62,695 nucleotides of DNA from Marininema mesophilum (GTDB lineage: Bacteria; Bacillota; Bacilli; Thermoactinomycetales; DSM-45169). Below are positions 7,832-16,687 of this stretch, in pieces. Where the stretch lies: contig NZ_FNNQ01000017.1 in assembly GCF_900106775.1 (NCBI RefSeq), forward strand, positions 1 to 62,695, in the 5' to 3' direction. How positions within the stretch are numbered: position 1 is the first letter of the stretch; every line of letters begins with the position of its first letter. Below the pieces are notes generated by a model that saw only the letters and a program-made list of their open reading frames with translations, did not search any database and was not told the DNA's origin. The translations under genes and the position numbers were made by a program.

Positions 7832-8686
7832 TTACTTCTCTTCTAAAATCGCCACCACTCTACTCCACCCAGCACTAGCTCCTTCAATTTTCACGGGAAA
7901 AGCTTGTACAGTGAAACCGAAAGGCTTTGGTATTTCTTCTAGATTGCACAATCTCTCAATTTGACAATATTCCTTCTCCCTACCAAACAAATGAGCTTCC
8001 CAGAATTGACCCTTACCACTTATCGATTCCTCTGCCATCCTATCGAACGGCCTGTCTAACCCCCAGGCATCGATTCCGATCAGCTTAACGCCCTGACTAA
8101 CAAGGAATTGAACCGCCGACCTTACTAAGCCAGGTTGTTTATTCGCGTAACCAGGGGTCCCAAACAACTTCGATGCACCCGTATGAATTAATACAATATC
8201 AAAGGGATTCAAGTCATAACCGATTCTATTTAATTCTGACTTGATGTCCTGTTCATCAATGCCCTCTCCAATACCTTTGTGACAAAAATCCAGTAATACC
8301 CCATCACCATAACACCATTGCAGGGGAATTTGATCGATGGTCTTAGCTGGTCTACCTTCCGATAAGGAACCATAATGATAGGGAGCATCCACATGGGTTC
8401 CTGAATGTGAACTTAGTGTTACCTCCTCTGTAGCCCACCCCTCTTTGTTGGGGAAAAACTCATGATCACCTAATAATTTTTTAGCTTGTGAGACTGCTAC
8501 GGAATGATCTAGATATTTTATATGATGTTGATTTATTTCATACGGCGAAGTACGGTTGCTTAATTGATCGGATAAATCAATTAACGTAGTTTGTATCCCA
8601 TTGCGAATATATCTTTCTTTCGTCAATTCTTCATCACCCTCCCGTCTATTTGAACTACCTCTCCGGTGATTCACCACAATTTTCAT
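7832..8686 (-). CDS. Cyclase-family metal hydrolase (KynB/isatin hydrolase-like)
   Basis: This is a 284-residue member of the cyclase/kynurenine-formamidase family, which hydrolyses amide or lactam bonds with a bound metal. The diagnostic HSGTHVDAPYHY motif lies near residue 93, and TGASKLFG and GIDAWGLDRPFDR follow as in the family. The first 30 residues are basic and may not be part of the core, so an internal start is possible. Neighbours give no pathway: there are no other tryptophan-catabolism genes. The exact substrate is open. Confidence 0.8.
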   Translation of the reverse strand: MKIVVNHRRGSSNRREGDEELTKERYIRNGIQTTLIDLSDQLSNRTSPYEINQHHIKYLDHSVAVSQAKKLLGDHEFFPNKEGWATEEVTLSSHSGTHVDAPYHYGSLSEGRPAKTIDQIPLQWCYGDGVLLDFCHKGIGEGIDEQDIKSELNRIGYDLNPFDIVLIHTGASKLFGTPGYANKQPGLVRSAVQFLVSQGVKLIGIDAWGLDRPFDRMAEESISGKGQFWEAHLFGREKEYCQIERLCNLEEIPKPFGFTVQAFPVKIEGASAGWSRVVAILEEK

Positions 8687-8874
8687 ATTTTAAAAATAAA
8701 TTCTTTTATATTTATTAAAGGCACTCTAATTAATTAACCTTAAATAGAGATAACTAATCAGGTATTTTTTCCCTATTATTTATTTTAGACTTACTGGTAC
8801 AACCCTTATTAAATCCAAGGAGGGCACATATATATTAGTCATCGAAAATCTTACCGAAAGGGGTTCCTATATTG

Positions 8875-9582
8875 ATGCCATACAATTTGTATGAAACAAG
8901 GTTCATACGTGAATCCGATCCAAAAACTGACCATCTCGTATTCCCTCTTCCCAAGGAATGGTGGAGTAGAGGGTATGAATATGAGTGGGCAAAAAACTTT
9001 GCCCATCATAACGAAACCGTACTTGACGCCGCTTGCGGTCTCTCTCATCCACTCAAGTTTTACTTGGCACAGCGATGCAAAGAAGTACATGCATGCGATA
9101 TCAATCCAGGAATTTTATCAGAGCAAAAAATCATTCAAGAATTGGAATCCACATTAGGAAATGATCAATTTAACGAAAAAATTAGTTGTATTTTAAAAAA
9201 TATTCACTTTTCCCAGGCGAATATTACGAAATTACCCTATTCCGCCTTCCATTTTGATAAAATATTTTGTATATCCGTACTTGAACATTTATCATCTGTT
9301 CAACAAAAACTTGCCTTAAAAGAATTTGCTCACATTCTTAAACCGGATGGATTAATTGTGCTTACCTTTGATTTCCCTACGATTGACTTGAATACTTTTA
9401 AGGAAATGATCGAAACAGAAGAATTTGACTTTGCCACGATACACTCTTTCGAACAACCAAGCGATGTCCTCTCAACCAATATGTATGGAAAACTGCAGTG
9501 TTATCGAGCGATTTTAAAAAAGAAAACTTCTACAAAACAACTCTTAAGTCATAGTATAAAGACCTTAAAAAGTATCACATAG
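8875..9582 (+). CDS. Class I SAM-dependent methyltransferase
   Basis: This is a 235-residue protein with the SAM-binding fold: motif I VLDAACGLSHPLKF, an acidic VHACDIN after strand 2, and FDKIFCISVLEHLS for motif II/III. The start is ATG 8875 (a TTG lies just before) with AAAGGGG upstream. A second methyltransferase fragment follows in another frame, and both abut the glycan gene cluster. Its role may be methylation of a sugar or lipid, but nothing shows the substrate. Confidence 0.75.
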   Translation: MPYNLYETRFIRESDPKTDHLVFPLPKEWWSRGYEYEWAKNFAHHNETVLDAACGLSHPLKFYLAQRCKEVHACDINPGILSEQKIIQELESTLGNDQFNEKISCILKNIHFSQANITKLPYSAFHFDKIFCISVLEHLSSVQQKLALKEFAHILKPDGLIVLTFDFPTIDLNTFKEMIETEEFDFATIHSFEQPSDVLSTNMYGKLQCYRAILKKKTSTKQLLSHSIKTLKSIT

Positions 9583-9824
9583 AATTATATCACCAAATGG
9601 ATCCTACTCGATCTTACCGCATTCTTGAATTAGGTGGAGGACAATCTACACTATTTTGGAAGTCGCTTTGCCAACAAAAATTAATTCCAATAGAAGTGAT
9701 TACTTTAGAGCACGACCAGAGATGGAGCGAAGAATTGTCTAGCCGTATAGGGTACATGCATAAGATTCAGGTAACACGATGTATTGCACAGAAGTTATAT
9801 TTAAGAAAGCCAACCTCTGTATAG
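9555..9824 (+). pseudogene. Truncated methyltransferase-like fragment
   Basis: This frame overlaps the end of the previous gene and is open from a TAG at 9552. It carries ILELGGGQSTLFW, a SAM-binding motif I, then VITLEHDQRWSEEL, which is how such enzymes continue through strand 2. After about 60 recognisable residues it runs into the terminator at 9803. There is no good ribosome site (first ATG at 9597). I read it as the front part of a gene whose remainder was lost by deletion. Confidence 0.5.
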
Positions 9825-9837
9825 GGTTGGCTTTCTT
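9803..9837. terminator. Bidirectional terminator
   Basis: A 13-bp stem, AAGAAAGCCAACC (9803-9815) with its complement at 9825-9837. On the minus strand it ends the glycan operon and overlaps the last codons of the GT4 gene. Confidence 0.8.
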
Positions 9838-10970
9838 CACCATGTATAGCCGACATTGTGAAAATGACGATATAAAATCTTCTCCCACTTATTCATCCAC
9901 CTTTTTCGATCAAAGACCAGGGAAGTGCGACGTGCGTTCTTTCCTAAACGCTTACACTCTTCGGTATCTGTTACTAAGAAACGAAGTACATCCGTAATCT
10001 CGTCCGCATGAGGATTAACTAAATAGCCATTGTACCCTTGAAGAATCAAATCGTTTAATCCACCCACATTACTTGCAACTATTGCTTTTCCTGTACTCAG
10101 CGCTTCTAGGCATGAAAAAGAAGTTCCCTCTGAGAAGATGGTAGGAATCACCACAATATCTGCTTCTTGATAAGCCTTCGCTACGTCATGGAAGTTGTAA
10201 GTCATCTTTCGTAATCGATCTTGATGTGGATGAACACTAAACCAACGAGAAAAGGCGCGATGGACCAATTCTCCTTCCTGAAAATCACCCGCGAATTCTA
10301 CTTCCAAAAATGGATAATTGGTTAGCAAGTCATCTACGGCCACCATCATCGGGATGACTCCACGTTCCCAGCTAATTCGCCTCGGAAAAAGGATTCTTAC
10401 TCGTCCATTTTCATTGTTCTTCTTTCTAATAGGATGAAAGTGACGGGTATCCACAAAATTGGGTAGAAACTCCATTTGATCCGGATACTTCAAATTACAA
10501 ACCGTCCGTGTAAAGCTTAGAAAGTGAGTATCCACACTTACTACAGTACGAACCTGATCTAAGGCCCCTTGAATGGCTTTTCCTATCATCTTTTTATTTT
10601 CTACATTATCTAACGGATGATCCCAATTAATCCCATGGCTGATTATCAGTCCATCCGAGCGATACTGCATGGGCTTCCAAATAAAACTAGCATAAATGAC
10701 AGGAGCATTGGCTCCTGTAGCCATTCCCTGAAATACGTTCGTGCGGTCTTGTTCTTCACATGAGTATCCATGAACCGGTATTCCATCCATTTCTACTGAA
10801 AAGGATTGTTTGTACCCAAGTTGATGTACTTCTGGTGCTAGTCCCATCCTCGTAATTACATGACATAAATCAACTATATACCGTTCTAATCCACCGCCAA
10901 ATACTCTGTCTAATCGATTATTATAAGCATCCAAAAAACTATGTGTAAGAATACGAATTTGCTTACTCAT
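9837..10970 (-). CDS. Family-4 glycosyltransferase (first of a pair)
   Basis: This is a GT-B fold retaining glycosyltransferase of 377 residues. It shows VFGGGLERYIVDL near the start, a central PRRISWERGV, and the donor-binding EGTSFSCLEALSTGKAIVAS, an intact E-x7-E motif, followed by GGLNDLI. The start is ATG 10970, with GGGGGAG upstream and an ATGA overlap with the preceding gene's stop, so translation is coupled. It is the last gene of the minus-strand glycan set. Donor and acceptor sugars are unknown. Confidence 0.82.
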   Translation of the reverse strand: MSKQIRILTHSFLDAYNNRLDRVFGGGLERYIVDLCHVITRMGLAPEVHQLGYKQSFSVEMDGIPVHGYSCEEQDRTNVFQGMATGANAPVIYASFIWKPMQYRSDGLIISHGINWDHPLDNVENKKMIGKAIQGALDQVRTVVSVDTHFLSFTRTVCNLKYPDQMEFLPNFVDTRHFHPIRKKNNENGRVRILFPRRISWERGVIPMMVAVDDLLTNYPFLEVEFAGDFQEGELVHRAFSRWFSVHPHQDRLRKMTYNFHDVAKAYQEADIVVIPTIFSEGTSFSCLEALSTGKAIVASNVGGLNDLILQGYNGYLVNPHADEITDVLRFLVTDTEECKRLGKNARRTSLVFDRKRWMNKWEKILYRHFHNVGYTW

Positions 10971-12049
10971 GAGTAATCTCCCCCCATTTTCCATTTCTGA
11001 AGGGTGGATCTCCAATTTTCGCGCCACTTTTGTATACCTCTTCTCAGAACAGTCTCTCGTCCACGTCGACCGATCACCTCTCGTCGAACAGGGTCATCTA
11101 GCAACAGGAGAGCTGACTGGGTCACATTTTCAAGTGTGGGAGAAGTAAGATATCCATTATAACTGTCTATTATCCAATCATTTACTCTACCAAAAGAAGA
11201 GGCAATGATGGGTACTCCACAAGCTAATGCTTCTAAACATATATCTATAGAATCTGTGTCATTAAAATGAGGATGTATCAGAATATCCGTTGTCCATAGC
11301 TGATCCCTTCTCATCAAAGCACAACCAAAATCAACTGTTTCGATGCGTTCCGATGCTAAGTGATGGGATTGCCACCGTTGATAGATCCACAACAACTCCC
11401 GGTTTACTGAGGAAGGTTGTGTAAAACAAACCTTTACAGTGGGATGATGCTCCAAAAGCCAATCAGCGATTTCTATCGATAACAGAAACCCCTGCTTATC
11501 CTCGGTCGATAGCGGCATCCATATGTTCACGGAGGATCTTTCCTCCCGCTCTTTTGGATTGGAATGATAAAACTCACCATTTAATCCGTCAGGAATGAAG
11601 TGAACACGATTATATGGGAATGTACATACGCTACGGCAGTAGGTAAGCAAGTAGCTATCTGTCACTATTAATTTGTAAAGCTGGTTTAACCCCTGTTGTA
11701 CGTTTTCCGCTCGTTTATGCTTTTCCTCCTGAGTTTCGCCTTCTCTAATCCATTGCATCCCTTGGATAACCCCCAGACTCCCCTGTCGAACCCATCCAGA
11801 GAAGGAGAGGAAATCCAAAAAGATACAGGCTCCCTCTGCTTTCTTTGCAACATTGATAGAATGATCTCGCAACAGAATCCCTTGAATCATTCGCTCTTCT
11901 TCCTGTTCTTTCATCCGGTGAATCTCAACGCCCCAACCCATCTCCTGAATTAGATGAGCCAAGTCAAAAGCATAGGTTCCTAGACGATCAATGGGGGTCT
12001 CTTCTTTTAAAGAAAAATCAGGAGCAAACAGATGAATAGATTCACTCAT
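10967..12049 (-). CDS. Family-4 glycosyltransferase (second of a pair), altered donor motif
   Basis: This 360-residue protein parallels its neighbour from end to end (an RLGTYAFDLAHLIQ start region, DSYLLTYCRSVCTFPYNRV, a FGRVNDWI end), which suggests an old duplication. The donor site reads DTDSIDICLEALACGVPIIAS: the first Glu of the usual E-x7-E is Asp. It starts at ATG 12049, ATGA-overlapping the GT2 gene, behind GGAGGAGG. It could be active with altered specificity or act as a partner of the intact copy. Confidence 0.75.
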   Translation of the reverse strand: MSESIHLFAPDFSLKEETPIDRLGTYAFDLAHLIQEMGWGVEIHRMKEQEEERMIQGILLRDHSINVAKKAEGACIFLDFLSFSGWVRQGSLGVIQGMQWIREGETQEEKHKRAENVQQGLNQLYKLIVTDSYLLTYCRSVCTFPYNRVHFIPDGLNGEFYHSNPKEREERSSVNIWMPLSTEDKQGFLLSIEIADWLLEHHPTVKVCFTQPSSVNRELLWIYQRWQSHHLASERIETVDFGCALMRRDQLWTTDILIHPHFNDTDSIDICLEALACGVPIIASSFGRVNDWIIDSYNGYLTSPTLENVTQSALLLLDDPVRREVIGRRGRETVLRRGIQKWRENWRSTLQKWKMGGDYS

Positions 12050-12774
12050 AGGGTTTCCTCCTCCCATCGCAGTAGGTTGGGGTTTCGATCTAAAATGGAG
12101 TGATATTGTTCCAAGTTACCCCATTTCCCTTGTGGATCTATGCGGATGTACCGCTCATATTTCAGACGGCGTTCTTCTTCGTTACCCGACCAACCCAAGT
12201 GTTTTACTCTGAAGTCGGAACAGTGACTCGGAAGAACAAGATAACTAATAGGCAACCTTGGTACATGATGATTTTGTTGAGGATAGATACAGGGATAATT
12301 AGGGAAATAGCGGATCAATATCGGAGTATATCGCTGATGTAACTGCCACAAATGATCGGATCGATAATGGGTTTGTGATCCCCAAAAATCATAAAAACGA
12401 AATCCCACTTGATCGAAGTCGGTCTGATCTATCAAATTTCGGATATGCTTGCTTGCCCGCGTTTCAAAAATTTCATCAGCATCGATTGCTAAAATCCAAT
12501 CGGGTTCTCTAGAACAAGCAAGGTCCCATAACTTTCCCCGAAGCTTCCATTCTTGACCAAATAAACTCTCTTTTTCTCTTTCTATTTTGGTTACTTTTTT
12601 AAAACTTTGGCATAAATCAGGTGTTTCATCCGTGCTCGCATCATCAATGATGACGATCTCATCGGCGAACATTTCCAGAGAAGTAAGCACCTTCTCTAAA
12701 TAACGCCCTACCTCATTGCGCACCTGCATCATAGCGATCAATCTGTTATCTTTTTCTTTGCGTATCGGTTCCAT
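12046..12774 (-). CDS. Family-2 glycosyltransferase
   Basis: This is a GT-A fold inverting glycosyltransferase of 242 residues. MMQVRNEVGRYLEKVL opens the domain, IVIIDDASTDETPDL binds the nucleotide, and ILAIDADEIFE carries the metal-binding D-x-D. The C-terminal part is Tyr/His-rich. The start is ATG 12774 with AAAGGAGGG upstream; a longer frame to 12807 begins before that site. It is coupled by ATGA to the following GT4 gene, so these three enzymes are probably made together. Confidence 0.82.
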   Translation of the reverse strand: MEPIRKEKDNRLIAMMQVRNEVGRYLEKVLTSLEMFADEIVIIDDASTDETPDLCQSFKKVTKIEREKESLFGQEWKLRGKLWDLACSREPDWILAIDADEIFETRASKHIRNLIDQTDFDQVGFRFYDFWGSQTHYRSDHLWQLHQRYTPILIRYFPNYPCIYPQQNHHVPRLPISYLVLPSHCSDFRVKHLGWSGNEEERRLKYERYIRIDPQGKWGNLEQYHSILDRNPNLLRWEEETL

Positions 12775-12831
12775 TTTCGCCCTCCTTTCTAAAATAAATA
12801 ATTTCATTATTAAATAAGTTATATTTTTTAA

Positions 12832-13974
12832 TTAATAAGACTGAATTACTTTTTCTACGTTCTCTGTCTCAATAATATGAAGTAAAGCGTTATAGTCATG
12901 TAGAGATGCATGTAGAAAAGATTGAATCGAACCTGGAATATTCCCTTTCAAGAAATGAATCAATCCTTGCACAATTTTCGCTTGCACAGCATGATCTAAT
13001 ACTTTCCTACCATTCATTTGGTTAAGAGCTTCATCCAAATCACCACATTTTAATAAGCTCTTAATTAATAGTTGTTGCTTTTCCAAACCACTTTCTTCGC
13101 TCTCATCTTCTTCTAGAACTAAACGAGCTTTTCGCCAATCACCGTTTAATCCAAACAGAGCACCCTTAGTTAAATGTATCTGTCCTTCATTTGCCCACGT
13201 CAACAACTGATGATAAAATTGACGATCACTACTATTGCTAGCAGTGATACCAAAGGTTTGAATCGATTCTTCCAGTCGACCAGAAGCTAATTGAATAGCT
13301 GACCGAAATCGATAACGGCCTGCCCACTTATCCGTTTTCCCACTCATTAATAGGGATTCAAAGGAGTCAAGAAGATTGTTTTCTGCCTCTTCTTTTCCTA
13401 GAAAATATTGATAGAGACAAGCTAGATACAATGTTTGTTCTCGATGTCCGAGGCGTTCAGCTAATTGAAGGTAGTGACCTTCGCGAATGATCCGTTGTTT
13501 TTCAACCACTTCCTGCATGTTTTCTCCTTGTGTGAATTTACGAAAACATTCTAATAATAAGATATCATTCATGAGATCATCTTCTGCTAAGAGGACCACC
13601 TGTGAAAATAGAAGTGAATATTCTATATATAAGTTCTCGGACTCACACCCTATCCAATCACTCTTCCCCCCCGCTAACAAAGCGAATTTATTCCATAAAG
13701 ACCTCTGTTTAGAGTTCTGTGGTGGATTGGACAACAGTGTAATAATGTAGCGTGGATTAAATGTACACACCACAGGAAGCCAAAAGGGGTCGCTCAGAAT
13801 GACACAATAATCGTTAGCATTTAGATCATTTAAAAAATGAGGATGAAGTGTCGGTTCATGAGCCCATCTTTCGGGCTGATAGGTAATCGTAGTAATTTCC
13901 CAATCTGAAAACAAGGTGTGTACGCGTGAAACCAACCGGTTGTCTTCTCTCCCCTTAAATAACAAAAGTTTCAT
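12832..13974 (-). CDS. Unrecognised protein with TPR-like helical repeats
   Basis: This is a 380-residue soluble protein with no known catalytic motif that I can see. The first 110 residues are mixed alpha/beta and the rest is built of helical hairpins like tetratricopeptide repeats (for example TLYLACLYQYFLGKEEAENN, KSLLKCGDLDEALNQMN, KIVQGLIHFLKGNIPGSIQS). It lies between the epimerase and GT2 genes of the glycan cluster, so it may scaffold the glycosyltransferases or recognise their protein acceptor; that is inference from position. Confidence 0.6.
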   Translation of the reverse strand: MKLLLFKGREDNRLVSRVHTLFSDWEITTITYQPERWAHEPTLHPHFLNDLNANDYCVILSDPFWLPVVCTFNPRYIITLLSNPPQNSKQRSLWNKFALLAGGKSDWIGCESENLYIEYSLLFSQVVLLAEDDLMNDILLLECFRKFTQGENMQEVVEKQRIIREGHYLQLAERLGHREQTLYLACLYQYFLGKEEAENNLLDSFESLLMSGKTDKWAGRYRFRSAIQLASGRLEESIQTFGITASNSSDRQFYHQLLTWANEGQIHLTKGALFGLNGDWRKARLVLEEDESEESGLEKQQLLIKSLLKCGDLDEALNQMNGRKVLDHAVQAKIVQGLIHFLKGNIPGSIQSFLHASLHDYNALLHIIETENVEKVIQSY

Positions 13975-13987
13975 TTTCCGTCCTCCC

Positions 13988-15130
13988 TCACCCCTTAGTA
14001 ATAATAAGATCCCTGTTATTCACACTAGAGCGGTTAAAATACTTCCATATAGCCGCAACAATCCGGTCCGATGCCCGTCCATCACCAAATGGATTTTTTC
14101 TTCCTTCCCACGCTCTTTTATCTTCATTCAACAATCGTCTCCCTTCACTGAAGATACGATCCTCATCACAACCTGTAAGCACTCCCCAACCTCCTTCGAT
14201 TACTTCGGGACGCTCTGTCTCCATCCTAGTAATCAGCAAAGGGACATTAAAAGAAGGAACCTCTTCTTGGATTCCTCCAGAATCCGAAACAATCAATGAT
14301 GCATTAGCCGCCAGAAAATGAAAATCGACCACTGGCATAGGATCCATAAGCACAACCTCAGGCCTACCTTCAAAGGCACGTCTGGCTGCTTCCTTTAACG
14401 CTGGATTAGGATGAGTAGGGAAAACGATTCGTCCGTTTGGGAGCAACTTTACTAACTTTAATACTCCTCGAAATACACTCTGCATCGGTTCTCCCCAATG
14501 TTCCCTTCGATGGGAAGTAATCAGAATATATGGACTTCCTTTCAAATATCTTTTCATTGTGAGATCACTTGGCTGATGTTTGATCCACCGCATTGCGTCC
14601 ACAATCGTATTCCCCGTTACATGGATACAGGTTACATCTACCCCTTCCCTAATAAGATTACGGGCGGACCGAAGAGTGGGAGAGAAATGAAGGCTACTCA
14701 ATCTTCCCAGTAAGCGGCGGTTCATCTCTTCTGGAAAAGGAATTTCAGAATGAGTAGTTCGAAGTCCCGCTTCAATATGCCCAACTGGAACCCTCTGATG
14801 AAAAGAAACCAGCCCAGCAATAAAGGCAGAAGTAGTATCCCCCTGGACAATCGTCATATGAGGCTGTACTTGTTCCATGATTCCTGGTAACCTCTCCAAT
14901 ATCCGTGCCGCAATGTCATCTAAACTCTGCTGCTCAGCCATTACATCTAAATTAAAGTCAGTACAAATCCCGAAGACTTCTAATACTGAGCTAACCATCT
15001 CCCTATGTTGACCCGTCACACACACTTTCACTTCTATGTTGGATTCATGATAAAGACGATGAATAACTGGTGCCATTTTAATAGCTTCTGGACGAGTACC
15101 AAATACTGCTAAGATTTTGAGCGATTTCAT
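13988..15130 (-). CDS. wecB: UDP-N-acetylglucosamine 2-epimerase (non-hydrolysing)
   Basis: This enzyme interconverts UDP-GlcNAc and UDP-ManNAc, supplying ManNAc for cell-surface glycans. The 380 residues match the family's usual length and keep VFGTRPEAIKMAPV at the start, TGQH, VQGDTTS, HIEAGLRT, PEEMNRRL, SHRRE, and the active-site region SDSGGIQEEVPSF with RPEVIEGG. It sits in the middle of the glycan cluster, between the TPR protein and the GT2-TPR gene. It is probably a dedicated copy rather than the teichoic-acid enzyme, but that cannot be decided here. Confidence 0.88.
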   Translation of the reverse strand: MKSLKILAVFGTRPEAIKMAPVIHRLYHESNIEVKVCVTGQHREMVSSVLEVFGICTDFNLDVMAEQQSLDDIAARILERLPGIMEQVQPHMTIVQGDTTSAFIAGLVSFHQRVPVGHIEAGLRTTHSEIPFPEEMNRRLLGRLSSLHFSPTLRSARNLIREGVDVTCIHVTGNTIVDAMRWIKHQPSDLTMKRYLKGSPYILITSHRREHWGEPMQSVFRGVLKLVKLLPNGRIVFPTHPNPALKEAARRAFEGRPEVVLMDPMPVVDFHFLAANASLIVSDSGGIQEEVPSFNVPLLITRMETERPEVIEGGWGVLTGCDEDRIFSEGRRLLNEDKRAWEGRKNPFGDGRASDRIVAAIWKYFNRSSVNNRDLIITKG

Positions 15131-15193
15131 CTCCCTCTCCTTTTAAAAGACTTTTATTTCTGATTGCTTATTCCCGTCACTGCTATTTGAACG

Positions 15194-16321
15194 TTATCTT
15201 TTTTTCTTTCGGCCCGTTCTTTTTTTCTCTTTTTTCTTATCCATCAACTCTTTAACTAATTTTAAATTTCTCAGCATTTCTTCATCCCCTGCTCGAAAAG
15301 ACAACGCTTTTTTATAATGACGATAAACTTTGCTATACTGTCCTAGTTGAAGATAGCATAATGCTAGTTGTTTATTTGGAAACCATGTACGAAAAGTTTC
15401 ACTGGTTGAACCTTGAATATTTTTATCGCATGGGACATTAACCGCTAGTTCATACCAAAAGATTGCCGCATCATACTCCTTCTTCTTTACAAAATGTTCT
15501 CCCAAGCGACAACAAAATTCGGGAAGTGGTAGCCCTTCAGCAAATGATTGTAATGTTATCTCCAATTCTTTTTTAGTATCTCCTATGAGATGGTAACAAG
15601 TAGCTAATTGGTTATATGTAAACGTCCTCCAACTCGATGAGTTATTTTTTTTCCTCAAAAATTCTTCGTAATAACCAATTGCTTTCTCATATTGCTTATC
15701 TCCTTTCAATTCTTGTGCATAATGGAAGATATCCTGTGTAGTTAAGGTCAATCCCTTCGCCAAATGTTTTTCATAAATTTGAAGGTTCCTTTTTTCTGTG
15801 CTTGGCTTCATCTTTTTATGGATAATGATGATATCACTCTCTAGAATAGTGGGATTACCACCTTTTCCTTCCCAACTCAAATCCTCGTGAACTACACCTA
15901 TCCATCTAAAAGGGCTCTTCCGCTTAATTAGTCGAATCCTCCGTGCAGTGGTCGTTACATTACCGTATGAATCAAAGGTTGTATGATAATCCATCCTGAC
16001 AGCGTCAAAGGATGGATTCAATGTCCGTTTTAGGTGGATTAACTTTTTAAGATTATTTGAGTTAACAACGTCATCTGCATCTAACCAAAAGATATAATCC
16101 ATCGTTGCTTGTTCAAATGTATAGTTGCGTGCGGCTGAAAAATCTTCCACCCACTCAAACGCAAACACTTTTTCTGTCCATTTCCGGGAAATTTCCATAG
16201 TGTTATCGCTAGAACCTGTATCTACAATGATGATTTCGTCTGGAAATCCCTTGACGGATTGTAATGCTCGATCCAAAATGTCTTCCTCGTCTTTCACAAT
16301 CATACAAAGACTGATCGTCAA
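15194..16321 (-). CDS. GT2 glycosyltransferase fused to TPR repeats
   Basis: This is a 375-residue fusion. Residues 1 to about 190 are a GT-A domain (LCMIVKDEEDILDRAL, IIIVDTGSSDNTMEI, IFWLDADDVV with D-x-D). About 200-360 are TPR-like (AQELKGDKQYEKAIGYYEEF, YLQLGQYSKVYRHYKKAL), and a Lys-rich tail ends it. This architecture occurs in enzymes that glycosylate peptides or surface proteins. The start is probably TTG 16321, behind AAAGGGGTG; the frame stays open to 16354. It is the first gene of the minus-strand cluster. Confidence 0.8.
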   Translation of the reverse strand: MTISLCMIVKDEEDILDRALQSVKGFPDEIIIVDTGSSDNTMEISRKWTEKVFAFEWVEDFSAARNYTFEQATMDYIFWLDADDVVNSNNLKKLIHLKRTLNPSFDAVRMDYHTTFDSYGNVTTTARRIRLIKRKSPFRWIGVVHEDLSWEGKGGNPTILESDIIIIHKKMKPSTEKRNLQIYEKHLAKGLTLTTQDIFHYAQELKGDKQYEKAIGYYEEFLRKKNNSSSWRTFTYNQLATCYHLIGDTKKELEITLQSFAEGLPLPEFCCRLGEHFVKKKEYDAAIFWYELAVNVPCDKNIQGSTSETFRTWFPNKQLALCYLQLGQYSKVYRHYKKALSFRAGDEEMLRNLKLVKELMDKKKEKKRTGRKKKR

Positions 16322-16388
16322 CGTCTTTTCACCCCTTTCCTTCCCATCAATCAATTTATGTGCGTCGAAGATATTTTATGTAGCAGAC

Positions 16389-16434
16389 AAATGCCAAGGC
16401 ACCCCTCTGAATTCAGAGGGGTGCCTTGGCATTT
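16389..16434. terminator. Perfect 46-nt palindrome, terminator-like
   Basis: The two 23-nt arms are exact complements centred on GAATTC at 16409-16414, with A and T ends. It separates the glycan operon from the IS605-type relic and the Nudix gene, and could stop transcription from either side. Confidence 0.6.
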
Positions 16435-16600
16435 TCACAAAATATAACCCAGTATCTTTGCAGATTTTATTACAGGTGGAATGTGAGATAGTACACGCCC
16501 ACAACTGAATCACCCCAAGGGCAAATTCCTTTGAGCGCTGTGGGATTTTGGGAGTACCCATCTACTGACGGGAAGCATTTAATAGAACATTCTGCTCCTA
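16435..16600 (-). mobile_element. IS605-type right-end relic without tnpB
   Basis: On the minus strand this contains CGTCAGTAGATGGGTACTCC then CAAAATCCCAC, nearly the same as the sequence after the tnpB stop at the right window edge. A CCCACA...TGTGGG stem is interrupted by an extra segment, unlike the compact hairpin at 62505-62524. No transposase remains. A 61-residue minus-strand frame here is a by-product of the relic and has no start signals. Confidence 0.5.
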
Positions 16601-16687
16601 GCTACGTTCAGTTTCCATAGAGAAAAAAGCATTCCGTAGGATGCTTCCAAATCACTCATCCGGTATAAAGATAATCAATTCCCATGC

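Noticed and set aside
16376..16561. 61-residue minus-strand frame
   Set aside because: It lies in the IS605-type relic and the 46-nt palindrome, with no start signals.
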